61,698 bases of DNA from assembly GCA_018656005.1 (NCBI GenBank), contig JABHZW010000026.1, forward strand, positions 1-61,698, written 5' to 3'. Under the pieces are notes generated by a model. The model saw nothing but the letters and a program-made list of their open reading frames with translations. It searched no databases and was not told the origin of the DNA. Positions 53,813-61,698 of the stretch are shown here, piece after piece. The translations under genes were made by a program, and so were the position numbers. The stretch's first letter is position 1. Every line of letters starts with the position of its first letter. The stretch is from Candidatus Pseudelusimicrobium marinum (GTDB lineage Bacteria; Elusimicrobiota; Elusimicrobia; Elusimicrobiales; Elusimicrobiaceae).

Positions 53813-54805
53813 ATGAGTACAAACCCAAACAGAATATTAATAGTAGCATACAGACGCATTGGAGATTTAATTTTAGCAACTCCATTATTGTCTGCAATTC
53901 GTCAAAAATACCCGAAATCAGAAATTACTTTACTAGTAAGAAACTATGTTTACCCGTTTGCACAAATGATAACTACCGTTGATAAAATTGCTTATGTACC
54001 AAAACTTAATGGTGGATGTAATCCAAAAAGTTTCATATTTAATTTCCTATTTAAAAAGTTCGACCTTTGTATAGATATTACCTTTGGCGATTATAAACAC
54101 CCAGCTCAATACACCAAATTATCTGGTGCTAAAACAAAAATTGGTTTTTTAAAGCATAAGTATAAAAATTATTATACAGAAATGGTGCAGGATACTCACG
54201 AAACACATCATATTTTAGATGCTTACAAAAATATGGCAAAATATCTAAAAGCAAAATACGAGTATGAAAATTTTGGACTAAAAATTTCACCTACAAACCA
54301 GCAAAAAGCGCAACAAGCTTTTGAAGATTTAAAAATAGATAAAACTAAATTTAAAATTTTAATACATCCCGGTAATTTTAATTGGACTGGAAAAAGATGG
54401 GGCGAAGATAAATTGCTTGAACTTACAAAAAAATTAGCAAATCAAAAAAATGTAGAAATAATTTATTTATTTGGTCCTAATGAAGAAAAAAAAGCAGAAA
54501 TTTTCATACATAAACTTAATCAAATTTCTCACAATATAAAATTTTTTAGTGGACATAATATAGAAACGGTATCTGCATTTTTACAAAAAATGGATATGCT
54601 TTTTGTTTTTAGTACATCTATAATGCACCTTGGCTATGTTTTTAATGTGCCGATACTTTGTTTATTGGACATTCAGGATAGCAAAACTTGGAAACCATAT
54701 AAAAACCCAAAAGGCAAGGAATTAATATCTAAACAAATGCTCTCTGTATCAGATATTGAGGTTGAAAAAGTTTGGCAAACTTTAAAAGAAATTGCTAGGA
54801 TTTAG
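53813..54805 (+). CDS. GT9 family heptosyltransferase (WaaF/RfaF-like)
   Basis: 330 residues. ILIVAYRRIGDLILATPLLSAIRQKYP is the standard GT9 N-terminus, and KILIHPGNFNWTGKRWGEDKL, IIYLFGPNEEKKAE and FSTSIMHLGYVFNVPILCLLD complete it. It probably adds an ADP-heptose or similar sugar to the LPS core. Ten bases separate its stop from the pilin-like gene, so read-through is likely. Confidence 0.85.
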   Translation: MSTNPNRILIVAYRRIGDLILATPLLSAIRQKYPKSEITLLVRNYVYPFAQMITTVDKIAYVPKLNGGCNPKSFIFNFLFKKFDLCIDITFGDYKHPAQYTKLSGAKTKIGFLKHKYKNYYTEMVQDTHETHHILDAYKNMAKYLKAKYEYENFGLKISPTNQQKAQQAFEDLKIDKTKFKILIHPGNFNWTGKRWGEDKLLELTKKLANQKNVEIIYLFGPNEEKKAEIFIHKLNQISHNIKFFSGHNIETVSAFLQKMDMLFVFSTSIMHLGYVFNVPILCLLDIQDSKTWKPYKNPKGKELISKQMLSVSDIEVEKVWQTLKEIARI

Positions 54806-54820
54806 TGAGGGGTTATGCTG

Positions 54821-56497
54821 ATGTTGAAAAGGGTTTTCAATCAAATTATTTTCAGGTTTAAAAGACAAAGTGTTGCACATGCTATTGTAGATATTTTAGT
54901 CACATTTTTAATAATAGGCGTACTTACTACCATTGCACTTCCAAAATATATGTTAACTATTGAAAGGGCAAAAGCTACCAAAGCATCTGCCTTGCTTAAC
55001 ACAATATACAAATCTGAAAGAAGATACTTAATATCAAACGACGATTATGCTTCTAGATTTCAAGATTTAGACATTGATACAAGAGCAAAACCAATAACAG
55101 ATTTCAAAATACAATCGGGCGAGTTTGAAGTAGAACTTGTAAACGAAGGTGGTATATTAGCCGTTGCAGATAGTGGTGAAGGTTATCAATTAAAACTTCT
55201 TGGCGATGCTAAAGATATTGAAGGCACAGAATACAAAGCAGGCGAAGTTATTTGTGAAGGAACAGTTATCGAAAAATTTGGTGCAAAAGTTTGTAAAAGT
55301 TTAGGTTCAAATTATGTTATTTTAGATACTTCTTCAGGTTCGGGTTCTACTGCAATTGGTGGTATATCAAGCGGTTCTAGTGGTGGACCTCCATCTGGAC
55401 CAACTGACCCAACAGATCCGACTGATCCAACAGATCCGACTGATCCAACAGATCCTACAGACCCAACAGACCCAACAGATCCTACAGACCCAACAGATCC
55501 TACAGATCCAGAACCGGAAGAATGTGTGCCAGGTTCTTCAATTTATCCAGATTGTTGTGAAGGCGATGAAACTTGCGAAGCACAAGATGGTTGTACCGAA
55601 GGCGATGCCAATTTCCCAGATTGTTGTGTACCAGACGATGAAAACTATCCTACCTGTTGTGATGGCGACGAAACTTGCGAAGGGCAGGACGGTTGTTCAC
55701 CAGAAGATTCCAATTATCCAGCATGTTGTACTCCAGAAGATGTAAATTATCCAGATTGTTGTCCAGCAGGTGATGCAACTTGTGAAGCTCAAGACGGTTG
55801 TGATGAAGGCGATGCCGGTTATCCAGATTGCTGTGTGCCGGGCGATACAAATTATCCAACCTGTTGTGCAGGAGATGAAACCTGCGAAGCACAAGACGGC
55901 TGTGATGAAGGCGATGCCGGTTATCCAGATTGTTGTGTTCCAGGAGATACCAATTACCCAACTTGTTGCGCAGGAGATGAAACCTGCGAAGCTCAAGACG
56001 GCTGTGACGAAGGCGATGCAGGTTATCCAGACTGTTGTATACCAGGCGACACCAATTATCCAACTTGTTGTGCAGGAGACGAAACTTGCGAGGCACAAGA
56101 CGGCTGTGACGAAGGTGATGCAAACTTCCCAGATTGCTGTGTGCCAGGTGATAGCGGATATCCAGACTGTTGTGCAGGCGACGAAACTTGTGAAGGTCAA
56201 GACGGCTGTACCGACGGCGATACAAACTTCCCTGCTTGTTGTGTGCCGGGTGATGCCAACTATCCAACTTGTTGTCCATCTGGCGACCAAAGTTGTTTGG
56301 ATGAAGGTGTAAGTAAAAATTGTAAGAAAGGTTGCGATTGCGATTGTACATGTCCTACAAGTGGTCCGAAAAGTTGTAAATGTAATAACCCTAATGCAGG
56401 GAATTACCAAACATGTAAGTGTAATTGTAATTGTCCTGGTAAGGGTGCGAAATGTACAAATACATATCCTTGCTTATGTGAACCAGGAACAACTTAA
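54821..56497 (+). CDS. Pseudopilin-like protein with TDP tract and seven Cys-rich repeats
   Basis: 558 residues from the second ATG (54821), which is 8 bases after GAGGGG (54807-54812); an ATG two codons earlier is too close to it. N-terminus: basic leader, then AIVDILVTFLIIGVLTTIALPKY, aligning with the type IV pilin helix. The cleavage site is degenerate (Ala-His instead of Gly-Phe) and Glu5 becomes Asp. A globular pilin-like domain (about 45-165) and a Gly/Ser linker follow. Then come twelve TDP triplets (195-230), seven 34-residue repeats each with six Cys (247-485), and a very Cys-rich tail. Secreted or surface-exposed, with many potential disulphides. Function unknown. Confidence 0.8.
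   Translation: MLKRVFNQIIFRFKRQSVAHAIVDILVTFLIIGVLTTIALPKYMLTIERAKATKASALLNTIYKSERRYLISNDDYASRFQDLDIDTRAKPITDFKIQSGEFEVELVNEGGILAVADSGEGYQLKLLGDAKDIEGTEYKAGEVICEGTVIEKFGAKVCKSLGSNYVILDTSSGSGSTAIGGISSGSSGGPPSGPTDPTDPTDPTDPTDPTDPTDPTDPTDPTDPTDPTDPEPEECVPGSSIYPDCCEGDETCEAQDGCTEGDANFPDCCVPDDENYPTCCDGDETCEGQDGCSPEDSNYPACCTPEDVNYPDCCPAGDATCEAQDGCDEGDAGYPDCCVPGDTNYPTCCAGDETCEAQDGCDEGDAGYPDCCVPGDTNYPTCCAGDETCEAQDGCDEGDAGYPDCCIPGDTNYPTCCAGDETCEAQDGCDEGDANFPDCCVPGDSGYPDCCAGDETCEGQDGCTDGDTNFPACCVPGDANYPTCCPSGDQSCLDEGVSKNCKKGCDCDCTCPTSGPKSCKCNNPNAGNYQTCKCNCNCPGKGAKCTNTYPCLCEPGTT
55403..55510 (+). repeat. Nine-base tandem repeat encoding twelve Thr-Asp-Pro units
   Basis: Twelve in-frame nine-base units (ACN-GAY-CCN) run without interruption. 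Synonymous variation among units shows selection on protein sequence or older amplification. It forms a stiff proline-rich stalk between the pilin-like head and the Cys-rich part. Confidence 0.95.
55559..56275 (+). repeat. Seven tandem repeats of about 102 bases encoding a Cys-rich module
   Basis: The consensus module reads roughly GDETCEAQDGC, then EGDAGYPDCC, then VPGDTNYPTCC, giving six Cys per 34 residues; unit three has one extra residue. Units three to five are nearly identical and outer units are more diverged, as expected from recent internal duplication. Copy number probably varies between strains. Confidence 0.93.
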
Positions 56498-56515
56498 ATA
56501 TTAATTTATAAATTA

Positions 56516-56548
56516 AAAAAGCCCCGCACAATTAGTGCGGGGCTTTTT
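56516..56548. terminator. Bidirectional intrinsic terminator after the pilin-like gene
   Basis: AAAAAGCCCCGCAC and GTGCGGGGCTTTTT form a perfect stem with an AATTA loop. It gives a T-run in both directions and serves the pilin-like gene, and clpC as a back-up. Confidence 0.92.
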
Positions 56549-56583
56549 ATTTGTATAAGGTGTCTATAAAGTATTAACAAAAT

Positions 56584-56597
56584 TAGTGTTATGTAGT
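56584..56597 (-). repeat. Inverted copy of the ACTACATAACACTA motif
   Basis: On the minus strand the 14 bases equal 7524-7537 and share twelve with 1675-1686. Located between the convergent pilin-like and clpC genes. See the copy at 7524. Confidence 0.35.
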
Positions 56598-56616
56598 CAC
56601 GAAAAACAAAAAAGGA

Positions 56617-56637
56617 GTAGCCTCGCTACGTTTTTTT
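56617..56637 (-). terminator. Compact hairpin overlapping the clpC stop codon
   Basis: GTAGC-CTC-GCTAC (56617-56629) contains the clpC stop codon. Read from clpC it is followed by CTCC and a run of seven T, and on the plus strand by G and seven T. The stem is only five base pairs, so it is a weak terminator supported by the stronger one at 56516. Confidence 0.5.
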
Positions 56638-59160
56638 ACTGAATTTTAATTTTTGATGTTTAATATCATCACCACTTTTTTCATCTAAATCTACAAGTAC
56701 TTCTGTTTTTGGTGGGTACTTACTTTTTAAAATATGTTCTGCAAGAGGATCTTCCAAATCTTTTTGTAAAACACGAAGTAATGGACGAGCGCCGTATTTA
56801 GGGTCATACCCTTTTTCTACCAAAAACTTTTTAGCAGTAGGTGTTAAATTTAATTTTATTTCATAGCCGGTAAGTTTTTCTTCTACATCTTTTAATCTTA
56901 AATCTAAAATTTCTGCCATATGCTTTTGATTTAAGCTGTGGAATACTATTATTTCGTCCACCCTGTTAATAAATTCAGGGTTGAATACTTTTTTAACCTC
57001 TTCCATAGCTTTGCCTTTCATAGCTTTATAATCTCTTTCTTCATCTTCGCCTGCTGTAAAGCCCAAGCCACTGCCAGTTGCTATTTGTCTTGCCCCAACA
57101 TTACTTGTCATTATTATCACAGAGTTTTTGAAAGATACTTTATGTCCAAGATTATCTGTTAATGTACCTTCGTCTAAAACTTGAAGCAAAATATTATAAA
57201 TATCTGGATGTGCTTTTTCCATTTCGTCTAAAACTATAACGCTATAAGGTCTTCTTCTTACAGCTTCGGTTAATTGACCACCTTCGTCATATCCGACATA
57301 TCCAGGGGGCGCACCTATTAACCTAGATACTGCAAATTTTTCCATATATTCGGACATATCTATTCGTATCATAGCTTCAACATCGCCAAACATAAATTCT
57401 GCCAAAGTTTTTGCAAGTTCGGTTTTACCAACACCTGTTGGACCTAAAAATAAGAAGCCACCTATTGGTCTTTTTGGATTACCAAGTCCAGTTCTATTTC
57501 TTCTTATACTTTGCGAAACACTTTTTACGGCTTCTTGCTGACCGATAATTTTTTCGTGTAAATGTTTTTCCATATTCAAAATTTTATCGGTTTCTGTTTG
57601 TGTTAATTTTGTTACAGGTATGCCCGTCCATTTAGAAGCTACTATGGCGACATCTTCGCTTGTAACTTTTACTTTTTTAGTGTTTTTTTCTTTAGACCAA
57701 CTTTCTTTTAAAGTTTTTAAATTACCTTTTAAATTTTCTTCTTCGTCCCTTATTTTTGCAGCGGTTTCGTATTCTTGGTTTTCAATAGCTTTAGATTTTT
57801 GTTCTGTAACTTTTACTATCGCTTCTTCTTCTTTTTTAAATTCTTTTGGTTTCATAGAAACTGCTAAATGTGCTCGAGAGCCAGCTTCATCTAATAAATC
57901 TATTGCTTTATCTGGCAATTCTCTATCTGTAATATATTTGTCTGCAATTTCTGCAGCGGCTTCTAATGCGCCGTCCTCAAATTGTACACCATGATGAATT
58001 TCATAATTCTCTTTTAATCCTTTTAAAATATTTACGGTTTCTTTTACACTTGGTGCTTCTACCGTTACTGGTTGAAATCTTCGTTCAAGTGCGGCATCAT
58101 TTTCGATATGTTTTCTATAATCGTCATAACTTGTAGCACCTATACATTGTAGCGTACCACGAGAAAGTGGTGGCTTTAACATATTAGATGCATCTATAGC
58201 ACCTTCTGCAGCACCTGCACCCATTATGGTTTGAAGTTCATCTATAAAAATAATAACATCATCTGCTTTTTCTATTTCGTCTATAATATTTTTAAGTCTT
58301 TGTTCAAATTCACCACGGTATTTTGTGCCTGCTACTATTGAGGATAAATCTAAACTTATTAGCCGTTTATTAATTAAAATTTCTGGCACATCTCCTTTTG
58401 CTATTTTTTGTGCCAAACCTTCTGCAATAGATGTCTTACCAACACCAGGTTCGCCTAGCAATACCGGATTGTTTTTTGTTCGTCTGGCAAGAATTTGGAT
58501 AATTCTTTCCATTTCGTCTTGTCGTCCTATAACAGGATCTAACTTTTTATCTCGTGCGGATTGAGTCAAATCTATTCCAAATTCTTGCAATATAGATTTT
58601 TGTCCAGCTTGTCCTTGTTGTTCTGGCATTGGCATATTTTCGCCTGTTGGAGGTTGTTGCTGTTGAGATTGTCCTGAAATAGGTTCTTGAATATTTGTAG
58701 GTTGTTGTCCCATTGGATTTTGTAATTGATATAAAAACTTAAGTATAGTTTCTCTAATAGTATTAATATTTAGTCGTAAATTTTCTAAAATTCTAACGGC
58801 TATACCTTCTTCTTCTCGCAAAATTCCGAGAAGTAAATGTTCTGTGCCGATATGAGGAGTACCTAAAATTTTGGCTTCTTCGTAAGCATATTCAAGTGAT
58901 TTTTTGGCACGAGGAGTAAATGGAATTTCACCAAGAAGCATCATATTATCGCCGATACCGACAATTTTTTCTACTTGTTGAGAAATTTTGTTTGCATCCA
59001 CCCCTAGGGATAGTAAAACTTTTGCACCATCGCAATCTCTTAAGGATGTTATTGCTATTAATAGATGTTCTGTACCCACATAATCGTGATTTAATTTTTT
59101 TGCTTCTTCCTGAGCCATTAAAATAACTTTCTGCGCTTTTGCAGTAAATCTTGTGTCCAT
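56626..59160 (-). CDS. clpC: ATP-dependent Clp protease ATPase subunit ClpC
   Basis: 844 residues. It is a two-ring AAA+ unfoldase that feeds ClpP. It has two Clp_N repeats (about 1-145), a Gln/Pro-rich linker (about 147-188) longer than usual, AAA1 with Walker A GEPGVGKT (236-243), a UVR-type coiled segment ([20 protein letters not shown]) that separates ClpC from ClpA, AAA2 with GPTGVGKTE, and a ClpB_D2-small C-terminal domain. AGGGGAG about 11 bases before the ATG supports the start. It lies downstream of rpoD but is separated by a palindromic terminator element, so it probably has its own promoter. Confidence 0.96.
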   Translation of the reverse strand: MDTRFTAKAQKVILMAQEEAKKLNHDYVGTEHLLIAITSLRDCDGAKVLLSLGVDANKISQQVEKIVGIGDNMMLLGEIPFTPRAKKSLEYAYEEAKILGTPHIGTEHLLLGILREEEGIAVRILENLRLNINTIRETILKFLYQLQNPMGQQPTNIQEPISGQSQQQQPPTGENMPMPEQQGQAGQKSILQEFGIDLTQSARDKKLDPVIGRQDEMERIIQILARRTKNNPVLLGEPGVGKTSIAEGLAQKIAKGDVPEILINKRLISLDLSSIVAGTKYRGEFEQRLKNIIDEIEKADDVIIFIDELQTIMGAGAAEGAIDASNMLKPPLSRGTLQCIGATSYDDYRKHIENDAALERRFQPVTVEAPSVKETVNILKGLKENYEIHHGVQFEDGALEAAAEIADKYITDRELPDKAIDLLDEAGSRAHLAVSMKPKEFKKEEEAIVKVTEQKSKAIENQEYETAAKIRDEEENLKGNLKTLKESWSKEKNTKKVKVTSEDVAIVASKWTGIPVTKLTQTETDKILNMEKHLHEKIIGQQEAVKSVSQSIRRNRTGLGNPKRPIGGFLFLGPTGVGKTELAKTLAEFMFGDVEAMIRIDMSEYMEKFAVSRLIGAPPGYVGYDEGGQLTEAVRRRPYSVIVLDEMEKAHPDIYNILLQVLDEGTLTDNLGHKVSFKNSVIIMTSNVGARQIATGSGLGFTAGEDEERDYKAMKGKAMEEVKKVFNPEFINRVDEIIVFHSLNQKHMAEILDLRLKDVEEKLTGYEIKLNLTPTAKKFLVEKGYDPKYGARPLLRVLQKDLEDPLAEHILKSKYPPKTEVLVDLDEKSGDDIKHQKLKFSKKT

Positions 59161-59280
59161 ATTGGTAAAACTCCCCTAAATTTTAGAGATAAAAATACTA
59201 CCTAAATGATATATAAAAGAAAAACACCTGTAAAGTGTAATTATTAAAATGTAAAAAAGATAGGGAGAAAACACACTGTA

Positions 59281-59404
59281 GATTTTACAACTATTTTGAT
59301 TGGAGAACGAGAAAAAGGCAGGCGTATAATACCGTGAGTGGGGTTCCCCCCGAGTATTTGAGCCTGCCTTTGACAAAGTTATCGTTCAAAATAGTTGTAA
59401 AATC
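59281..59404 (-). repeat. Palindromic repeat element, copy B, with perfect 19-base inverted ends (MITE-like; rpoD terminator)
   Basis: GATTTTACAACTATTTTGA at 59281-59299 is exactly complementary to TCAAAATAGTTGTAAAATC at 59386-59404. Inside lies the 76-base core shared with copy A (19345-19420). Read from rpoD, the inner stem GGCAGGC/GCCTGCC ends in TTTTT, so it is a strong intrinsic terminator. The right end of the element covers two bases of the rpoD stop codon. No clear target-site duplication was seen. It carries no coding capacity. Confidence 0.8.
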
Positions 59405-61118
59405 ATTGGCCTTCGTCGGAATAGTCTTTAAGCAACTTTGTGCGTGAAGGGTGTCGTAATTTTCTTATTGCTTTTGCTTCTATCTGTCGTACCCGTTCTC
59501 TTGTAACATTAAACATTTTTCCAACTTCTTCAAGTGTTCTTGGGTAGCCAGAATCTAAGCCAAAGCGAAGTTTCACAATTTTTGCTTCCCGTTCAGACAA
59601 TGTCGCTAATACTTGAGTTACTTCTTGTTTTCTTAAATAATCACCCGCTGCTGCTAGTGGCATTGACCCACCTTTATCTTCGATAAAATCTTCCAAATGC
59701 GAATCTTCATCGTCGCCAATTGGTGTTGATAAAGATATAGGGTCTGACATTATTTTTAAAATACTTTTTACCTTTTCTATCGGTAATCTTAAAGACTTAG
59801 AATATTCTTCCAAGGTTGCTTCTCTTCCGTGTTCTTGGCGGAACTTATTTGTTACTTTTGTTAATTTAGAAACAAGCTCTTTCATATGAACTGGAATACG
59901 AATTGTGTTTGCTTGGTCTGCAATAGCACGGTTGATGCTTTGTCTTATCCACCATGTTGCATAAGTGGAAAATTTAAAGCCTCGTTTATATTCAAACTTT
60001 TCAACCGCTTTCATTAAACCAAGACCACCTTCTTGAATTAAATCCGATAATTCTAAATTAGAGTTTGCATGCTTTTTAGCAATAGATACAACAAGCCGTA
60101 AGTTAGCACGGATAAGTTTAAGTTTATCTTGCAAAATCATATCTTCAAAGAATTTAATTCTTTCATTGAAAGATAAAAACTCTTCCACTGGCATTGGCAA
60201 ACTAGCTTCTATTCTCGTAAGTCTGCCTTTAATGGCTGTCATATTTTCAAAAGCTCTTTTAATTTCTTCTGGTGGGAAGCCGGTATCTTTTTCTAATTTT
60301 TTGGCTGTAAGTTTTTTAGCTTCAAAATCTTTATGTGCTTTTTTTATGTTTGCATATAAACCAAAATGGTCTTCATATCTTTTAAATTCGTATTGAGATT
60401 CAGTTACTCTAGTAGAAATATTTTTAATTTTATTTGTTAACCTTTTAATTTTATTTTGATTTAAATCTAACTTAAAAATTCTATCCACGACTTCTTTTTG
60501 TTTCTTTTCAAGATTGGTAATTAAAGAACTTCGTCTTTTTTCGCTAACTTTATCTAAGCGGATAGTGTTCATAATTTTTGTAATTTCTTTTTCTCTTTTA
60601 GAAATAAATTTAGCGGTTTCTTTTAACTTTTGACGCATTGTGGTAAGTTCTCGTTTAGTTCTTTTACCACGGGGCATAAGTTCTTTAGTTGTCATTTCTT
60701 CTTGGTCTACAAGTTCTTCCCAATTACAAATTTCTCGCATAGTTATAGGCGATTCTAATACCATTTTTCTCAAAGCTCGTTCTCTTTCTCTAACATTTCT
60801 TGCAAGGGTGAGTTCTTCGTCTCTGTTTAGAAGCGGGATTCTGCCCATTTCAGATAGATACATTCTTATGGAGTTAGAAATATCTACACTAGCTGTCCAT
60901 TCTGCACTTTGAACTTCTTCTGTTTTTGTAGCTGCACTTTTAGTTTTTTTTCTGTCTACAATATCTACCCCTAAATCTTCTAAGGTGCTCATAAGTTCTT
61001 CGATTTCTTCTGTACCCATATTTTCAGATTCTAAAGATCTGTTTATTTCTTCTAAGGTTAGGTATCCGTGCTCTTTACCGAGTTCTATTAGTTCTTGCAA
61101 TGCTTTATGTTCTGCCAT
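59403..61118 (-). CDS. rpoD: Primary RNA polymerase sigma factor (RpoD, sigma-70)
   Basis: 571 residues. Region 1.1 at the N-terminus ([20 protein letters not shown]), region 1.2 ([24 protein letters not shown]), a long charged non-conserved region (about 150-290), regions 2.1-2.4 ([24 protein letters not shown], then [20 protein letters not shown]), region 3, and region 4.2 with the helix-turn-helix ([33 protein letters not shown]). The AGGAG upstream supports the start. It follows dnaG by 16 bases, the conserved dnaG-rpoD order. It ends inside the inverted repeat of the palindromic element. Confidence 0.97.
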   Translation of the reverse strand: MAEHKALQELIELGKEHGYLTLEEINRSLESENMGTEEIEELMSTLEDLGVDIVDRKKTKSAATKTEEVQSAEWTASVDISNSIRMYLSEMGRIPLLNRDEELTLARNVRERERALRKMVLESPITMREICNWEELVDQEEMTTKELMPRGKRTKRELTTMRQKLKETAKFISKREKEITKIMNTIRLDKVSEKRRSSLITNLEKKQKEVVDRIFKLDLNQNKIKRLTNKIKNISTRVTESQYEFKRYEDHFGLYANIKKAHKDFEAKKLTAKKLEKDTGFPPEEIKRAFENMTAIKGRLTRIEASLPMPVEEFLSFNERIKFFEDMILQDKLKLIRANLRLVVSIAKKHANSNLELSDLIQEGGLGLMKAVEKFEYKRGFKFSTYATWWIRQSINRAIADQANTIRIPVHMKELVSKLTKVTNKFRQEHGREATLEEYSKSLRLPIEKVKSILKIMSDPISLSTPIGDDEDSHLEDFIEDKGGSMPLAAAGDYLRKQEVTQVLATLSEREAKIVKLRFGLDSGYPRTLEEVGKMFNVTRERVRQIEAKAIRKLRHPSRTKLLKDYSDEGQ

Positions 61119-61134
61119 CTGATACTCCTATAAA

Positions 61135-61698
61135 TTATTTTATAAGTTTTTGAATTTTTATTCTCTTTTCCAGCAACTCTTTTGGTGTCTGTCCTGCTGG
61201 GTGCGATTTTATTTCTTGCTTAATTTTATTAAGTTCTTTTTTTAAATAACTTCGTTCTAAATTTTTTATACATTCCAAAATATCTCTTTGTTCTTCAAAA
61301 TCTTTTGGTAATGGTTCTACTGAAGATTTTATAATAAAATTCTCTTCTTTTGGCATTTTTTCTTGTAATTCTTTAGTGATATTCTCATTATCTGGATTAT
61401 CTTCGTAAATTTCTAAGATATTTGAGAAAATTTGCCATACTCTTTCATTATTAAAATATTCCTTAGTTAAATTTCTTGCAATAGCAATATTTTTGGGATA
61501 TCTAATAAGCCATTTTACCAAATCGAGTTCTTTGTTATGTGATTTTTCGTCTTCTTTATTATCATCTTTATCTAATTGCGAGGAATAGTAGTTTTGTCTT
61601 GGTGCATAACTAGATTTTCTTAACCTATCAGCCAATGCTTGCTGACTAATGTTAAGTGTTTCTGCGCAATATTTTACCCATTCGCTTTTTACAATAGC
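61135..61698 (-). CDS. dnaG: DNA primase DnaG, partial (C-terminal 187 residues)
   Basis: The frame is open across the right edge; a TTG inside it is not the true start. Visible residues begin AIVKSEWVKYCAETLN and contain the ISQQALADRLRK segment seen at the end of the primase core, a charged linker, and a helical C-terminal domain that would bind DnaB (KELDLVKWLIRYPKNIAIARN, then an ILECIKNLERSYLKKELNKI helix). Position just before rpoD supports the call. The zinc-finger and Toprim domains lie outside the window. Confidence 0.85.
   Translation of the reverse strand, partial: AIVKSEWVKYCAETLNISQQALADRLRKSSYAPRQNYYSSQLDKDDNKEDEKSHNKELDLVKWLIRYPKNIAIARNLTKEYFNNERVWQIFSNILEIYEDNPDNENITKELQEKMPKEENFIIKSSVEPLPKDFEEQRDILECIKNLERSYLKKELNKIKQEIKSHPAGQTPKELLEKRIKIQKLIK

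Noticed and set aside
55403-56275. Tandem repeats considered as a CRISPR array
   Set aside because: Units are contiguous, in frame and coding; there are no unique spacers and no cas genes.
55650-56410. Two long minus-strand open frames (233 and 237 codons) and plus-strand alternatives over the Cys-rich repeat
   Set aside because: They are by-products of the 102-base repeat, which keeps all frames open; their translations are repetitive and resemble no protein, while the plus-strand frame has a leader, ribosome site and terminator.
59161-59280. Promoter of clpC (TTTACA and TATCAT about 17 bases apart on the minus strand)
   Set aside because: Matches are poor and several equally weak alternatives exist in this AT-rich stretch; no CtsR or CIRCE-like repeat was seen.

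Overview
The window looks like a chromosomal segment of a low-GC (about one third by eye), Gram-negative, probably anaerobic bacterium. Evidence for a Gram-negative envelope is a TolC/adaptor/RND efflux operon, an MsbA-type exporter, GT9 (heptosyltransferase-family) enzymes and a protein ending like an outer-membrane beta-barrel. Evidence for anaerobic hydrogen metabolism is hydF, the [FeFe]-hydrogenase maturation GTPase. A pseudopilin-like gene, ClpC rather than ClpA, and a dnaG-rpoD pair would fit Elusimicrobiota (for example a gut member), but this placement is inference and weak. No tRNA, rRNA, CRISPR array, IS transposase or phage gene was recognised. No gap between genes exceeds 300 bases.

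Layout. 1-6190 (minus strand): partial comEC; doxX-like, dnaX and recR; a beta-barrel candidate; a deoxyhypusine-synthase-family enzyme. 6257-7507: glyA. 7749-11228: an MFS exporter, MTA phosphorylase plus MTA/SAH nucleosidase, and an Mpv17-like membrane protein. 11263-13809: a BtuFCD/FecBCD-type importer. 13847-19343: a TolC/adaptor/RND tripartite pump. 19468-23672 (minus): hydF and three GT2 glycosyltransferases joined by 4-base overlaps. 23708-39061: about 15 kb of tightly packed plus-strand genes for unusual surface sugars. 39079-54805: more glycosyltransferases, an MsbA-like ABC exporter, a radical SAM enzyme, the complete dTDP-L-rhamnose set (rfbC, rfbB, rfbD, rfbA), a methyltransferase and two GT9 enzymes. 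54821-56497: a pseudopilin-like protein with a Thr-Asp-Pro tract and seven Cys-rich repeats. 56626-61698 (minus): clpC, rpoD and the 3' part of dnaG.

The surface-glycan region (20681-54805) is the most distinctive part. It has three candidate sugar branches. (i) rfbF-rfbG-rfbH make a CDP-3,6-dideoxy-4-keto sugar, and an adjacent ThDP enzyme plus NAD-dependent reductase suggest two-carbon branching as in yersiniose synthesis. (ii) A sugar-phosphate cyclase of the AroB superfamily sits next to an FGGY sugar kinase and an SDR, suggesting a cyclitol or carbasugar. (iii) A DRE-TIM aldolase with an unrecognised C-terminal domain overlaps a KdsB paralogue, with a NeuB-like synthase nearby, suggesting a CMP-activated 3-deoxy-ulosonic acid. 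No Wzx, Wzy or Wzm/Wzt was seen; the MsbA-like protein is the only exporter of that kind here.

Two genome-scale patterns stand out. Many first genes of transcription units have a -10-like hexamer 6 or 7 bases before the start codon and no Shine-Dalgarno sequence, suggesting leaderless mRNAs. In addition, a roughly 76-base palindromic element occurs after both acrB and rpoD with compensatory stem changes. The rpoD copy sits within perfect 19-base inverted repeats, and a related architecture lies beyond recR.
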